From NCBI RefSeq assembly GCF_002087085.1, contig NZ_MWQY01000011.1:116302-180301 (forward strand): 64,000 bases of DNA, given 5' to 3'. Source of the stretch: Marispirochaeta aestuarii (GTDB lineage: Bacteria > Spirochaetota > Spirochaetia > JC444 > Marispirochaetaceae). Below the pieces are notes generated by a model. The model made no database searches and was not told the origin of the DNA. It worked only from the letters and a program-made list of their open reading frames with translations. Shown one piece after another: positions 9,022-18,129 of this stretch; position 1 is the first letter of the stretch; each line of letters begins with the position of its first letter. A program made the position numbers and the translations under genes.

Positions 9022-10164
9022 TCAGACCAGGGTGAGAAGCCGTGCCAGAAGCACCCCCAGATAGTTTCCTGCGGCATAGCCGATAATGCCGGTGGTGATC
9101 CCCGGAAAGATCAGGTTCCGGTTGTTCAGGGAGATCGCCACCGCGGAGACGAAGGGCGGGGAGTAGATTGCCGAAGTGGAGGTTATCATCATTGTGTCGG
9201 CGTCCACACCGAATATGCGGCACAGGAGCAGATGAATCAGAATTGAAATTCCCAGGGCGGCAGTAACATAGCCCAGGACGGAGGGAATCGTCGTCAGCAG
9301 TTTTGTGAAATCCGCCATGGAACCCACCGCAGCACAGAAGACCAGGATTACGTATTCCCCGATCTTGAAACTGTGGGGAAGCTCCCTGATCCGGGGAATA
9401 AAGGAGGCACCGATGGCAATACTGGTTATTCCCAGAATGGCGGCTACGGTGGAAGCCTCGCCGGGAAAGAAGAGGGAGAAGGCGCCGCCGAGAACAACGA
9501 TGCCAAGGGCGACCCCCAGGGAGGCCATGACGCTCCCTCCGGCCCTGTCGGTAATCATGGTCCGCAGGGCTTTCAGGGAGAGGGGTTCGATCTCCCGTCC
9601 TTCGGTGTAGCTGTCCCGATAGCGGGGCAGGATTTTTCTGATGATCCTGCGGCCCAGGGTAAGCAGAAAAAGCAGATAGACTCCTCCCACAAGAACATCT
9701 GCGGTATGTACGGCCAGATAACTTTCCGTATTGACCTGCAGTGCCCGCTGCAGGGCCGCCATATTCGGGGTGCCCCCGGTGTACACGCCAACCAGAAGGC
9801 CCGCAATCTTTGCGCTCTCATCTATCCCGGATCCGAAAAGCAGAAAGCAGACGGCGGAGGAACTCATGATGGCAAAAAATGCGAAAGCCATGGAAAGCCC
9901 CGCTCTTCCTGTAAGCTCCCGCCAGCGTGAAAGGTCCAGGGAGATGAGCATCAGCGGCAGGGACAGGGCCACCGTTACGGTGGAGATCGCGTCCAGCACC
10001 GGAAAACTTCCCTCCGGCAGCAATCCGCTGTTTCCGATCAGGATTCCCACAATATAGCAGAGAATGATGGGGCGGACTCTGCGGACAATGGACGAGGTTT
10101 CGACGAATATTACGATCCCCAGGGGTATAAAAACATACAGGGCGGTTATTCCAAAGGCGACCAT
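9022..10164 (-). CDS. DUF819 family membrane protein
   Basis: 380-aa polytopic inner-membrane protein with about ten to eleven hydrophobic segments. The motifs GVYTGGTPNMAALQRAL and VHTADVLVGGVYLLFLL are typical of the DUF819 (YjcL-like) family, which is thought to be a secondary transporter. The first residues are already membrane helix and no signal peptide is needed. It converges with the chemoreceptor (13 bases between stops). The slyD gene lies 12 bases upstream on the same strand and may share a transcript. The substrate is unknown. Confidence 0.85.
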   Translation of the reverse strand: MVAFGITALYVFIPLGIVIFVETSSIVRRVRPIILCYIVGILIGNSGLLPEGSFPVLDAISTVTVALSLPLMLISLDLSRWRELTGRAGLSMAFAFFAIMSSSAVCFLLFGSGIDESAKIAGLLVGVYTGGTPNMAALQRALQVNTESYLAVHTADVLVGGVYLLFLLTLGRRIIRKILPRYRDSYTEGREIEPLSLKALRTMITDRAGGSVMASLGVALGIVVLGGAFSLFFPGEASTVAAILGITSIAIGASFIPRIRELPHSFKIGEYVILVFCAAVGSMADFTKLLTTIPSVLGYVTAALGISILIHLLLCRIFGVDADTMMITSTSAIYSPPFVSAVAISLNNRNLIFPGITTGIIGYAAGNYLGVLLARLLTLV

Positions 10165-10176
10165 GTCCGCCGCCTT

Positions 10177-10656
10177 CTAGTGGTGATGGTCCCCGGTATG
10201 GACGTGGCCGTGGTCAAGTTCCTCTTCCGTTGCGGCGCGCACCTGTGCAACGGTCACGTCGAAGTCCAGATCGACCCCGGCGTAGGGATGATTCCCGTCC
10301 AGGGTTACCGTATTGTCCTGAATATCGATTATCGTAAAGACCTGGTGGCCGTGGTCCGTTTCCGCCTCGACCTGGAGCCCGTTGACGATCTCCTCATCCT
10401 CGGGAAATCGGTCACGGGGAACGGATATTATCTGTTTCTCGTCCCGGTCGCCGAAACCCTCTTCCGGACTCAGGCTTACCTGGACCCGGGCTCCCGCCTC
10501 TTTTCCTTCCAGGGCCTCTTCGAGTTTCGTCGGCAGCTGTCCGTAGCCGTGGAGATAGGCGAAGTTTTCTTCCCTGTCGCTCTTTTCCAGAAGGTTTCCG
10601 TCTCCGTCGTTGAGAATGTAGTCTATAAAAACAACTGTGTCCTGTGCAATCTTCAT
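10177..10656 (-). CDS. slyD: FKBP-type peptidyl-prolyl isomerase, SlyD type
   Basis: 159-aa cytosolic prolyl isomerase and chaperone. The FKBP half (VVFIDYILNDGDG, FAYLHGYGQLPTKLEEALEG) surrounds the inserted-flap domain (about 70-120), and NHPYAGVDLDFDVTV closes the FKBP fold. The tail HGHVHTGDHHH is a short metal-binding histidine cluster like the SlyD tail used in nickel handling. The ATG at 10656 has AAGGAG upstream; the longer open frame would run over the promoter region. The partly palindromic spacer to thyX may carry its control site. Confidence 0.93.
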   Translation of the reverse strand: MKIAQDTVVFIDYILNDGDGNLLEKSDREENFAYLHGYGQLPTKLEEALEGKEAGARVQVSLSPEEGFGDRDEKQIISVPRDRFPEDEEIVNGLQVEAETDHGHQVFTIIDIQDNTVTLDGNHPYAGVDLDFDVTVAQVRAATEEELDHGHVHTGDHHH

Positions 10657-10675
10657 GAAAAACTCCTTGTGCTTT

Positions 10676-10690
10676 AGTCTACTGTAGACT
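10676..10690. promoter_or_regulatory. Perfect 15-bp palindrome between slyD and thyX
   Basis: AGTCTAC-T-GTAGACT is a perfect inverted repeat. It lies 20 bases upstream of the slyD start and 30 bases before the predicted thyX promoter, in the position expected of an operator for slyD. The regulator is unknown. Confidence 0.4.
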
Positions 10691-10721
10691 TGTCTCTGAG
10701 AAAAGCAAAATCGGGAAGAGA

Positions 10722-10750
10722 TTGTGATTTGAAGTGCTTTTCTGTATAGT
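10722..10750 (+). promoter_or_regulatory. Predicted sigma-70-type promoter of thyX
   Basis: TTGTGA, a 17-base spacer and TATAGT, followed by a GAGGA Shine-Dalgarno and the thyX ATG at 10784. The -10 matches five of six consensus positions and the -35 four. Confidence 0.45.
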
Positions 10751-10783
10751 GATGAACAAGATTCCATTTTATCGAGGATTATT

Positions 10784-11620
10784 ATGGCCCGTTGCATTGT
10801 ACCCGAAGCCGACGCGATTCTGGACAGGGAGTTCCCCGTACTTGACAAAGGTTTTGTCCGGCTGGTTGATTATATGGGAGGGGATGAGCGGATCGTACAG
10901 GCTGCCCGGGTAAGTTACGGCGCCGGTACCAAGAGTTACCGCCAGGACAAAGGGCTGATCTCCTACCTGCTCCGAAACGAGCATACCAGCCCTTTCGAGC
11001 AGGTGGTTCTTACATTTCACGTAAAGATGCCCATCTTCGTGGCCCGGCAGTGGATCCGTCACAGGACTGCCCGGCTGAATGAGATCTCCGGCCGATACTC
11101 CATCATGAAGGATGAGTTTTACGTACCTGCCATGGAAGACGTTTCCGGTCAGAGCGAGAATAACAAGCAGGGACGTCAGGAAGAGCCCCTGCCTCCGGAT
11201 ACAGCGGAAAGAATCCGGGCAATACTCACCGAAGGCCAGAAAAGGGCTTACGGCGAGTATTCCGACCTGATCGAAGAGGGGGTGGCCAGGGAGCTGGCGC
11301 GGGTCAACCTTCCCTTGAGTCTCTACACCGAATGGTACTGGCAGATGGATCTGCACAACCTCTTTCACTTCCTCAAGCTGCGTCTCGACCCCCACGCTCA
11401 GCGGGAGATTCGTCTCTATGCCGAAGTCGTCCTGTCCATTGCCGAGATAGTGGCACCCATCGCCTGCGAGGCCTTTCGTTCCCACATTTTCGGAAGTGCC
11501 CGCTTCTCCGCCCTGGAGCTTGAGGCTCTTCGCCGGATGGTCCGGGGAGAAGATCACGGATTGGAGGGAAGAGCGGCGGAGCTTTTTCTGTCAAAGCTCG
11601 AAAAGGGAAGCGAGGTGTAA
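10784..11620 (+). CDS. thyX: Flavin-dependent thymidylate synthase ThyX
   Basis: Makes dTMP from dUMP with methylene-tetrahydrofolate and FAD/NADPH. 278 aa. The diagnostic motif is exact: Arg92-His93-Arg94, seven residues, Ser102 (RHRTARLNEIS). The N-terminal part (ARVSYGAGTKSY) and the C-terminal FHFLKLRLDPHAQREIR match the family. A GAGGA precedes the ATG. It converges with the kinase gene at 11626 with only five bases between the stops. This type replaces ThyA in many spirochaetes. Confidence 0.96.
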   Translation: MARCIVPEADAILDREFPVLDKGFVRLVDYMGGDERIVQAARVSYGAGTKSYRQDKGLISYLLRNEHTSPFEQVVLTFHVKMPIFVARQWIRHRTARLNEISGRYSIMKDEFYVPAMEDVSGQSENNKQGRQEEPLPPDTAERIRAILTEGQKRAYGEYSDLIEEGVARELARVNLPLSLYTEWYWQMDLHNLFHFLKLRLDPHAQREIRLYAEVVLSIAEIVAPIACEAFRSHIFGSARFSALELEALRRMVRGEDHGLEGRAAELFLSKLEKGSEV

Positions 11621-11625
11621 TCCCG

Positions 11626-13722
11626 TCAGGAATCTGCTGAATTCTTCAGGTCCCGTAGGGGAAAGCGGAGGGTAAAGCCGCTTTTTCCATCGTGGTCCAG
11701 TCGTCCCTTCATCTGCTGGGCGAGGTTCTCCACCAGCAGGAAGCCCAGGGTCTCCCGGTTCTTCGCGTCAAAATCGAATCCCGGACCCCGGTCAGCATAT
11801 TCAAGCACACACCAGTCGCCCTTCCGGAAAAGAGAGATGCGGAAACGGCATTCCCCCTGTATATTTGCGTACTTGATACTGTTGCTTACGAATTCGGTGA
11901 TAATTATACCCAGGGGAATTGCCTCATCCAGGTGGAGTCTGAGGTTTTCAATATCGAGAGAAAAGTCGATTCTTCCCGAAGCGCTGTGGGCACTCGCCAG
12001 CTGATAAACCAGGGATTCCAGATATTTCAAGGCTTCCACGCTGTAGAGGTTTTCCGACTGGTACAGGAGTTCATGAACCGCAGCTATCGCATTGATCCGC
12101 TGCCTGCTGTCGTTGAGCATGGACATGCTGGCGGGATCCCTGACCCGGTCTGTTTGAAGTCTCAGGAGGCTGATGATTATCTGAAGATTGTTCTTTACCC
12201 GATGATGAACCTCCCGCAGGAGGAGCTCATTCTTCCGGAGGGATTCCTCGAGATAGCGCTGGTTCCGGTTCCGTTCATTGATATTCCTGAGGATGGTCAG
12301 GATTGCAGTTTTTCCCTGGTAATTGACCTTGGAAACCCTGCTTTCAAACTCCAGTATACGGCCGTCCCTGCTCAGGTGATGAACCTCGTAGATTCTTGTG
12401 TCCCGGGTAAGGATTTCATGAACCCGCCTGTCAAATTCCGCCGCATATTCAGGGGTATCCAGCTCCTGAATTGTCAATCCGCGTATCTCTTCTAGGGAGT
12501 ATCCGTGAAAATTTTCGACAGCTTTGTTTGCAATGAGTATTTTTCCAGAAGGACTGAAAAGAAAAATCACGTCCGGGGCGTTGTCGAAGAGTGAGAAGAA
12601 CAGTGATTCAGCCTGTTTCCGTTTTCTGATATTCAAGCCAAGGAGAAGAACGACACCGATAAGGACGACAAAGGCAATGAGTATACCTGCAAAGGTAAGG
12701 GGATAACGGAAATAGATGGTGTCCGGACGGTTGATGATTTCTGAATCGGAAGGAAGTCTGTTGACGGGAATATCGAAGCTCTTCAGGGCCTGGTAATCGA
12801 ACACCGGATGAACCAGGGGAGTTCTTCTGACAGGAAGCTGATCCGGATCTTCCCCGGAAAGAATCCGGAGGGCCATCTCTGCAGCGACTTCCCCCTGATT
12901 TTGGACGTCCAGGGCCATACCGCCCACCGTCCCGAAGCGGATTGCCACGTCCCAGGCGGTATATACCGGCCGTCCGGTCTCTGTGAGAAGGAATATGCCT
13001 TCTCTGTCGCTCAGGTTTGTACCGTTTCTCTCCTGCCAGTATCCGAGATTGAGAATCACAGCGTCTTCCGGCAGCCTGCTCAATCTGCTTCTGAGTTCCG
13101 CCGCATCCTGGCCGAATAATACTTCGTATTTAAGACCCGGGCTCCGGGGATCATTGATCCGGTCAAGAAGAAGACGGGTATTCTCGCGCCCCGAAACTGT
13201 GGAATCCGCCACGACGGCAACGGTGGTTCCGATTCCGTGAAGCCTTTCGATGAGAACGAGATTACTGGCAAGATCGAAATCCTCGGCGATTCCGGTAAAG
13301 CCGGAGGGCAGTATACGCAGGTAGGAATCATAATTATTGATGCCGCAGAATACGACGGGTACCTCCGGAAACAGTTCTGTACGGTAGTCGAGAACGAATC
13401 GGAGGGAAGCATCATCGCTGACGATGACTACATCAAAATTGAACCCGGAATACTTGTCTTTCAGATACCCGGCAAAGCGGGGTGAGAATACCCGGGGATC
13501 TTTTCTTTTCGCATCCAGGTATTCAAAAAACAGCTGGTGTTCTGTTTCCGAGGATTCAAAAGTCCCGATGATTCCTGTATGAATGGCTTCGGTCCAGAAA
13601 AAACCTGCATGGTAGGAGTGGAGAACCAGTACTCCGGATGCGGGGCCCGCATACACAGCAAAGGGAAAAAGAAGTATAAAACCTATAATAAGCAGTCTGA
13701 ATAATATAAATACTCTCGGCAT
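11626..13722 (-). CDS. Sensor histidine kinase: periplasmic ABC-binding-like domain, PAS, HisKA_2
   Basis: 698-aa membrane sensor. Order: signal/anchor helix (about 8-25), a periplasmic domain like ABC-transporter substrate-binding PF04392 (about 27-320, starting VLVLHSYHAGFFWTEAI), membrane helix (about 338-358), PAS (about 372-485), then a HisKA_2 dimerisation domain with REVHHRVKNNLQ (His506/507) and an ATPase domain. The ATP site is intact: FVSNSIKYA gives the N-box and YADRGPGFD the G1 box. No receiver or response regulator is adjacent. It follows the 13798-16296 gene on the same strand after 75 bases, so it may be the last gene of that operon or separate. Confidence 0.9.
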   Translation of the reverse strand: MPRVFILFRLLIIGFILLFPFAVYAGPASGVLVLHSYHAGFFWTEAIHTGIIGTFESSETEHQLFFEYLDAKRKDPRVFSPRFAGYLKDKYSGFNFDVVIVSDDASLRFVLDYRTELFPEVPVVFCGINNYDSYLRILPSGFTGIAEDFDLASNLVLIERLHGIGTTVAVVADSTVSGRENTRLLLDRINDPRSPGLKYEVLFGQDAAELRSRLSRLPEDAVILNLGYWQERNGTNLSDREGIFLLTETGRPVYTAWDVAIRFGTVGGMALDVQNQGEVAAEMALRILSGEDPDQLPVRRTPLVHPVFDYQALKSFDIPVNRLPSDSEIINRPDTIYFRYPLTFAGILIAFVVLIGVVLLLGLNIRKRKQAESLFFSLFDNAPDVIFLFSPSGKILIANKAVENFHGYSLEEIRGLTIQELDTPEYAAEFDRRVHEILTRDTRIYEVHHLSRDGRILEFESRVSKVNYQGKTAILTILRNINERNRNQRYLEESLRKNELLLREVHHRVKNNLQIIISLLRLQTDRVRDPASMSMLNDSRQRINAIAAVHELLYQSENLYSVEALKYLESLVYQLASAHSASGRIDFSLDIENLRLHLDEAIPLGIIITEFVSNSIKYANIQGECRFRISLFRKGDWCVLEYADRGPGFDFDAKNRETLGFLLVENLAQQMKGRLDHDGKSGFTLRFPLRDLKNSADS

Positions 13723-13797
13723 GTTGCAAGCTGTTGTAAAACCAAATGTAGACCCATTGTATGGCTTAATCTGCCCGAAGGCAAGGGTAAAAACCGT

Positions 13798-16296
13798 TCA
13801 TGGCTGCAACAGAAGCTGCTCTTCGAAACTGTCGTCGGTTTCATGGTAGCTGACAAGAGCCGGAGACCGGTGCCGTTCGGCTTCCGCTGTAGTGCGGGCC
13901 GCCAGTTTTACCATTTTATTGGCGCTCCAGGTAGGATGATAGCTTACCAGACCGATGTGAATGCCAAGGCCCGGTAATTTTTCCATGATTGTTGAACTGA
14001 GGCGTCGGCAGAAAAGACGGGCGTTATCCCCGTTCGTCTCCTGCAGAACGATGGGTATGGTATCGTCGGGCATTCTGAAGGGACGGTCGGAGTACTCCCT
14101 GATTTCTCCCCGTATGCAGTGGCCGATAACCCGCAGTCTGTCATCCCTCTCTTCGGGTTCGAGGATCCTCAGTTCAGGAATCGAAATGGTTATTATGGAC
14201 AGGGGAAGCCCCGCGGAATGGTAGTTCTCCACGGCGCTCTGAACGGTCGGCGTATACTCCTTCGGATCCAGCAGCCCGGAAACCCTGTCGGTGTTTTCCT
14301 TTTCTCCTTCCAGAAACTCCTCCGGAGGGGTAAGTTCAATGTCATTGCTTTCGATTATTCGGGCAGTCTCCATACTGCTTACGGAATAGATGGGTATTTC
14401 CCTGTGTCCTTCTTCGTGGCGATAGAGGGGAAACTGGCCTGATCCGTACAGGTGACTCTCCGGATTGTTCACCAGGTAATCCAGATAGCCGAGGATCAGC
14501 GCGGAATGGGAAACGAGGTTCCGGTTATCCTGGGGCAGTCCCTTGCGCTTCAGGTAACGGCGAAAACGTTGAATTACAAAACTGTCAATCTCAAAATGGA
14601 AAGGTGCATTGGCGTTTCTGATGCCCGGTTTATAGCTTTCCGGGTTCGGCTGCAGGGATCCGGAAAGCAGGCTGTAGAAACCCGAAACGGTGGTGTGCAG
14701 CTGGGGCAGGCTGCGTTCATCCGGGTATATGCTTCCCCGGGATGAGACCTGGAGATGAGGCAGCAGACTGCGGCGGATCCGGAGCATGATGAAGCTCTCC
14801 TGCTTTATTCCGGATTCGCTGTGACGGTATTCTGGGGAACGTTCAATCTGCCGGCAATAGTCTACCAGCTCGTTTAAAAGACGGCCGCAGAGAAGTTCAT
14901 CCAGCAGCCGGTTCCACCCCGAGATGTGTTTGTCAATTTCGCTCTGTATTTCCGTGGCATTGTCCTCTTCGTCGATAACCTCGCCGAATATGATTTGCCG
15001 GAAACCGTAAAGAAACTCCTGCAGCACAGCCAGGAGTACCGCAAGCTGGTGAAGAGGATTCTCCGGATGAAAGAGGTCCGCGTTCTTGGGAAAGCTGAGG
15101 ATTGGTTTAAAATAGCGGAACATATCGGGGAATTCCCAGGGTTCCTCGAAGCCGCTCTGGGGGAAGAGTCTGGAAAGAAACTCCAGGGCCTTTGAGGCTT
15201 CCTCCGGGAGTTCCGCCTCCTTCTCTTCTTCCTCAGGCTCCTCCAGTATTTCTTCTTCAGCTGCTTCTGCCGTCTCTTCCTCTTCAGGGAGAAAATCCGA
15301 TTCGGCGTCGCCTGCCAGCAGGTCTTCCGGCAGACTTTCGAGAATATCGTTTCGTGTAAGAGACAGGTACTCAAGGATCTGGGGACGGAAGTAGCTGAAA
15401 AGCTCCGGATAGGGGGCGTAGGGCAGATCCGCCAGCTTTACCAGGAGGGGAGCACAGCGGCGCCGCACGTCGGTAAAAAGATGGAATATCTCCTGCTTAA
15501 GGGTACTGCCGATGCGCTTGATGCGGTCCGCCTCCCCGGAATCGGGAGGATAGGCCATCAGATCGAGATCGAAAAGCCGTTTAATCGCGGGAAGGATATG
15601 GGTTTCCGGTTCAAGATTCACCAGTTTTACGAAGGGTCTGTAAAAGGCCCGGATGAGCTTGCCTGCGGAACTCACAGGCTGATTTCTCGGTGAACGCTGA
15701 AGAACGGTCAATTCCTGGTGGATTGTCTCGATATTCCAGCTTTTCAAAATAGTGAGTATCTGAAGACAGCGATGGTCCAGCAGAGAAGGAACCTCTTCCC
15801 GGCGGTTGATGGACATGAGAGACCGGACAGCCAGAACAAAGCGTTCCAGAGAATTGTAAAAAACCTGGTCCGCTTTGATAATAAAACGGGGGTGGAGCTG
15901 CTCATGAATGGGAATAATGAAGGAGAAAAGGCTTCCCAGTGCCTGGTGACGGGGAATCAGGGCATAATCCGTCGAGGAGGCCCAGAAGTTTATCCGGACC
16001 CTGTCAAGGTATCCGGGATGTCTCCGCTGCAGGTCGATCTCCGGCGTTTGCTTAAACGATCCTTCCTGATAAACCTCCCGGGAACCGTGGATTATCCGCG
16101 GATCGCTGTTTCGACGGTTGAGCATTTTGAGCCGGCGGTACTTTTCCTCAAGTTCCGGCGGTGTCCGTTCTATACCTATCTCTCCGCCGAAGATTTCGGC
16201 CATTTTTCTGGCTTCATTTTCCGTCAGATCTCCGAGATTCTGCCTGGTTCGGCCAAGTTCTCCCGGGTCATAGCGCTCGGGAGGATATTTAGGCAT
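13798..16296 (-). CDS. Unrecognised 832-aa protein with a degenerate GGDEF-like C-terminal domain
   Basis: I do not recognise the bulk of this protein. Residues about 1-330 are predicted helical, about 332-370 is a run dominated by Glu, and about 380-660 is again helical. The last 155 residues follow the GGDEF layout: SIITISIPELR where the metal Asp should be, GHCIRGEIRE where GH..GD should be, and RMPDDTIPIVLQ (from about Met741) in place of R-GGDEF-.-LL, then the A...R..........G symmetry at LGIHIGLVSYHP. The catalytic motif is therefore missing and it should not make c-di-GMP. A Shine-Dalgarno GGGAG precedes the ATG. It lies 11 bases after the MBL gene, as the last of a tight run. Confidence 0.8.
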   Translation of the reverse strand: MPKYPPERYDPGELGRTRQNLGDLTENEARKMAEIFGGEIGIERTPPELEEKYRRLKMLNRRNSDPRIIHGSREVYQEGSFKQTPEIDLQRRHPGYLDRVRINFWASSTDYALIPRHQALGSLFSFIIPIHEQLHPRFIIKADQVFYNSLERFVLAVRSLMSINRREEVPSLLDHRCLQILTILKSWNIETIHQELTVLQRSPRNQPVSSAGKLIRAFYRPFVKLVNLEPETHILPAIKRLFDLDLMAYPPDSGEADRIKRIGSTLKQEIFHLFTDVRRRCAPLLVKLADLPYAPYPELFSYFRPQILEYLSLTRNDILESLPEDLLAGDAESDFLPEEEETAEAAEEEILEEPEEEEKEAELPEEASKALEFLSRLFPQSGFEEPWEFPDMFRYFKPILSFPKNADLFHPENPLHQLAVLLAVLQEFLYGFRQIIFGEVIDEEDNATEIQSEIDKHISGWNRLLDELLCGRLLNELVDYCRQIERSPEYRHSESGIKQESFIMLRIRRSLLPHLQVSSRGSIYPDERSLPQLHTTVSGFYSLLSGSLQPNPESYKPGIRNANAPFHFEIDSFVIQRFRRYLKRKGLPQDNRNLVSHSALILGYLDYLVNNPESHLYGSGQFPLYRHEEGHREIPIYSVSSMETARIIESNDIELTPPEEFLEGEKENTDRVSGLLDPKEYTPTVQSAVENYHSAGLPLSIITISIPELRILEPEERDDRLRVIGHCIRGEIREYSDRPFRMPDDTIPIVLQETNGDNARLFCRRLSSTIMEKLPGLGIHIGLVSYHPTWSANKMVKLAARTTAEAERHRSPALVSYHETDDSFEEQLLLQP

Positions 16297-16307
16297 TACA
16301 GAACTCC

Positions 16308-17234
16308 CTAATCGAGGACAATTTCCATTCCCTCCCGGGCTCCCTCAATAATCATGTCCGTCTTTGATTTTACTCTGCCGCGGTAATTTCCGATGAGATC
16401 GTCCAGCTGTTCGTCGGTCCGCAGCGGATCGTGATGAAAGAGGAGCAGATGCTTGACCCCCGCTTTGTGGGCGGAGTTTATGGCGAATTCGAAGGTTGAG
16501 TGGCCCCAGCCGATTTTCGATTCCTCATATTCACGGTGGGTATACTGGGTGTCGTGGATCAGAAGGTCGGCGCCCTGGTAAAAGCGGAGCAGTTTTTCGT
16601 TTTCTTCCTTTGCCGCCCGTTCACCTTCTTCTGCGGCGATGGGGTCATAACCGGGTGCATCCGGATCGGTGGGGAAAACGTTGCGGAAGGGTTCGGTGTC
16701 GTAGGCGGTGCAGAATACCTTGCCCCGGTACTCAAAACGGTAGCCCAGGCAGAGAATCGGATGGTTCAGATACTTGGTCGTAACCCAGAGGCCGTCCCCC
16801 AGGTCCATGGAAGACTCCTTCAGGGGATGATAGCTGATATTCGCGGCAAGTTCGGAGTGCTTTACCGGGAAGTAGCGATAGGAGAGCTGTCCTCCCACAA
16901 TATCCTTGAGTCCCTCCTCCTCGTAGGTCACCGGTCCATAAACCTTCAGCCTGGTGCTGGGAATAAAGATCGGAACGAAAAAAGGAAAACCCATGATATG
17001 ATCCCAGTGGGTGTGGGATATAAAAAGGGAGGTATCTATGGGGCCTTTGGGCAGGTCGTGCTGCATAAGGTAGTTCCCAAGGGCCCGTATCCCTGAACCG
17101 GCATCTATTATGAAGAGCCGCTCCTCCTCTCCGACTCTGAGCTCTATGCAGGCGGTATTGCCGCCGTAGGCAACTGTTGTTTCTCCGGGACAGGGAATTG
17201 ACCCGCGTACACCCCACAATCGAATTTTCATCAT
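16308..17234 (-). CDS. MBL-fold metallo-hydrolase
   Basis: 308-aa soluble metallo-beta-lactamase-fold hydrolase. The metal motif is SHTHWDHIMGFPFF, with later ligands in CTAYDTE and the terminal LLLFHHDPLRTDE. The start KIRLWGVRGSIPCPGETTVAYGGNTACIEL marks a group often found beside bacterial signalling genes. The protein starts ATG-ATG, so the first methionine may be one codon later. It is 19 bases downstream of the HDOD gene. Phosphodiesterase activity is a family-level guess; the cyclase gene lies 5 kb upstream and points away. Confidence 0.87.
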   Translation of the reverse strand: MMKIRLWGVRGSIPCPGETTVAYGGNTACIELRVGEEERLFIIDAGSGIRALGNYLMQHDLPKGPIDTSLFISHTHWDHIMGFPFFVPIFIPSTRLKVYGPVTYEEEGLKDIVGGQLSYRYFPVKHSELAANISYHPLKESSMDLGDGLWVTTKYLNHPILCLGYRFEYRGKVFCTAYDTEPFRNVFPTDPDAPGYDPIAAEEGERAAKEENEKLLRFYQGADLLIHDTQYTHREYEESKIGWGHSTFEFAINSAHKAGVKHLLLFHHDPLRTDEQLDDLIGNYRGRVKSKTDMIIEGAREGMEIVLD

Positions 17235-17253
17235 ACCCTGTATCCTTTCTGCA

Positions 17254-18129
17254 TCAGGTCGCGATCTTCAGGAAGATCCGTGCTTTCTCTATTTCACTCA
17301 GAACCTGGTCTTCAATGTCATCAAACCACTCCATGTCCACATCGAGGGCCTGGAATACCTCGGGGGGAACGCTCAAGGGGTAGCGGTCACCGGCAAAACC
17401 GATCTCGAAGGTATTGGCAAAGAAGTTTGCCGTCGTTACCGCGTAGACAATCTTCCAGTGGGGGCCCTCGTAACTCAAGGGGGCATGGTGAAAACTGACG
17501 GCATCCTGAATCTCCTGGTTCAGGCGCCAGCGCTGCAGAATTATCTTGGCTACCTCGCAGTGGTGAATACCCATTACGTTCTTCTCGGCCTGGATCAGCG
17601 GGGCCTGTTCCCTGTCGGCGTTCTGCATGGCCGCGACATAGGGGTCGGCCAGGCGGTTGTTCAGGGGAATTTTGCCGATATCATGGAGCAGTCCCGCCAT
17701 AAAGAATTCCTCAAGCCGTTTCGGGTCGATTTTAAGTTTCTTTGCGATCAGCTTGGAGGTTACCCCCACGCAGAGGCTGTGACGCCAGAAACCATCCATA
17801 TTGAGGCCCTTGGCCGAGGTCCCCTTGCCCAGGTTTGCCAGGACAGCCGTGCTGAGGGCGAGGTTCTTTACAGTATTGATGCCGAGCATGATTATAGCCC
17901 GCACCAGGGAGGTAACCTCCTGGGACAGGCCGTAATAGGCGGAGTTTATAAGCTTCATCACCTTGCCCATCAGTACCGGATCGAGGCTGATGACCTGGTT
18001 GAGGTCCGCCGGTGAGGCATTGGGGTCGTTGGAGATCTCCATTATCTTGGTTACACTGGTGGGAAGACTCGGCATTTTGTCGATATAGATCTTCAGGGCA
18101 TACAGATAATTCTTTTTGTTACTCTCCAT
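17254..18129 (-). CDS. HDOD domain protein
   Basis: 291-aa cytoplasmic signalling protein. The HDOD domain starts at MPSLPTSVTKIMEI and contains SLDPVLMGKVMKLINSAYY; the HD-type motif GLLHDIGKIPLN is retained. HDOD proteins often act as adaptors in second-messenger or motility control and usually lack enzymatic activity. The start overlaps the end of the TPR gene by 11 bases, so the two are coupled. It sits between the TPR protein and the MBL hydrolase. Confidence 0.9.
   Translation of the reverse strand: MESNKKNYLYALKIYIDKMPSLPTSVTKIMEISNDPNASPADLNQVISLDPVLMGKVMKLINSAYYGLSQEVTSLVRAIIMLGINTVKNLALSTAVLANLGKGTSAKGLNMDGFWRHSLCVGVTSKLIAKKLKIDPKRLEEFFMAGLLHDIGKIPLNNRLADPYVAAMQNADREQAPLIQAEKNVMGIHHCEVAKIILQRWRLNQEIQDAVSFHHAPLSYEGPHWKIVYAVTTANFFANTFEIGFAGDRYPLSVPPEVFQALDVDMEWFDDIEDQVLSEIEKARIFLKIAT

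Noticed and set aside
7026..9077. Long minus-strand open frame opposite the chemoreceptor
   Set aside because: The plus-strand protein has a complete domain order. The antisense frame is the usual shadow in GC-rich DNA and has no family match.
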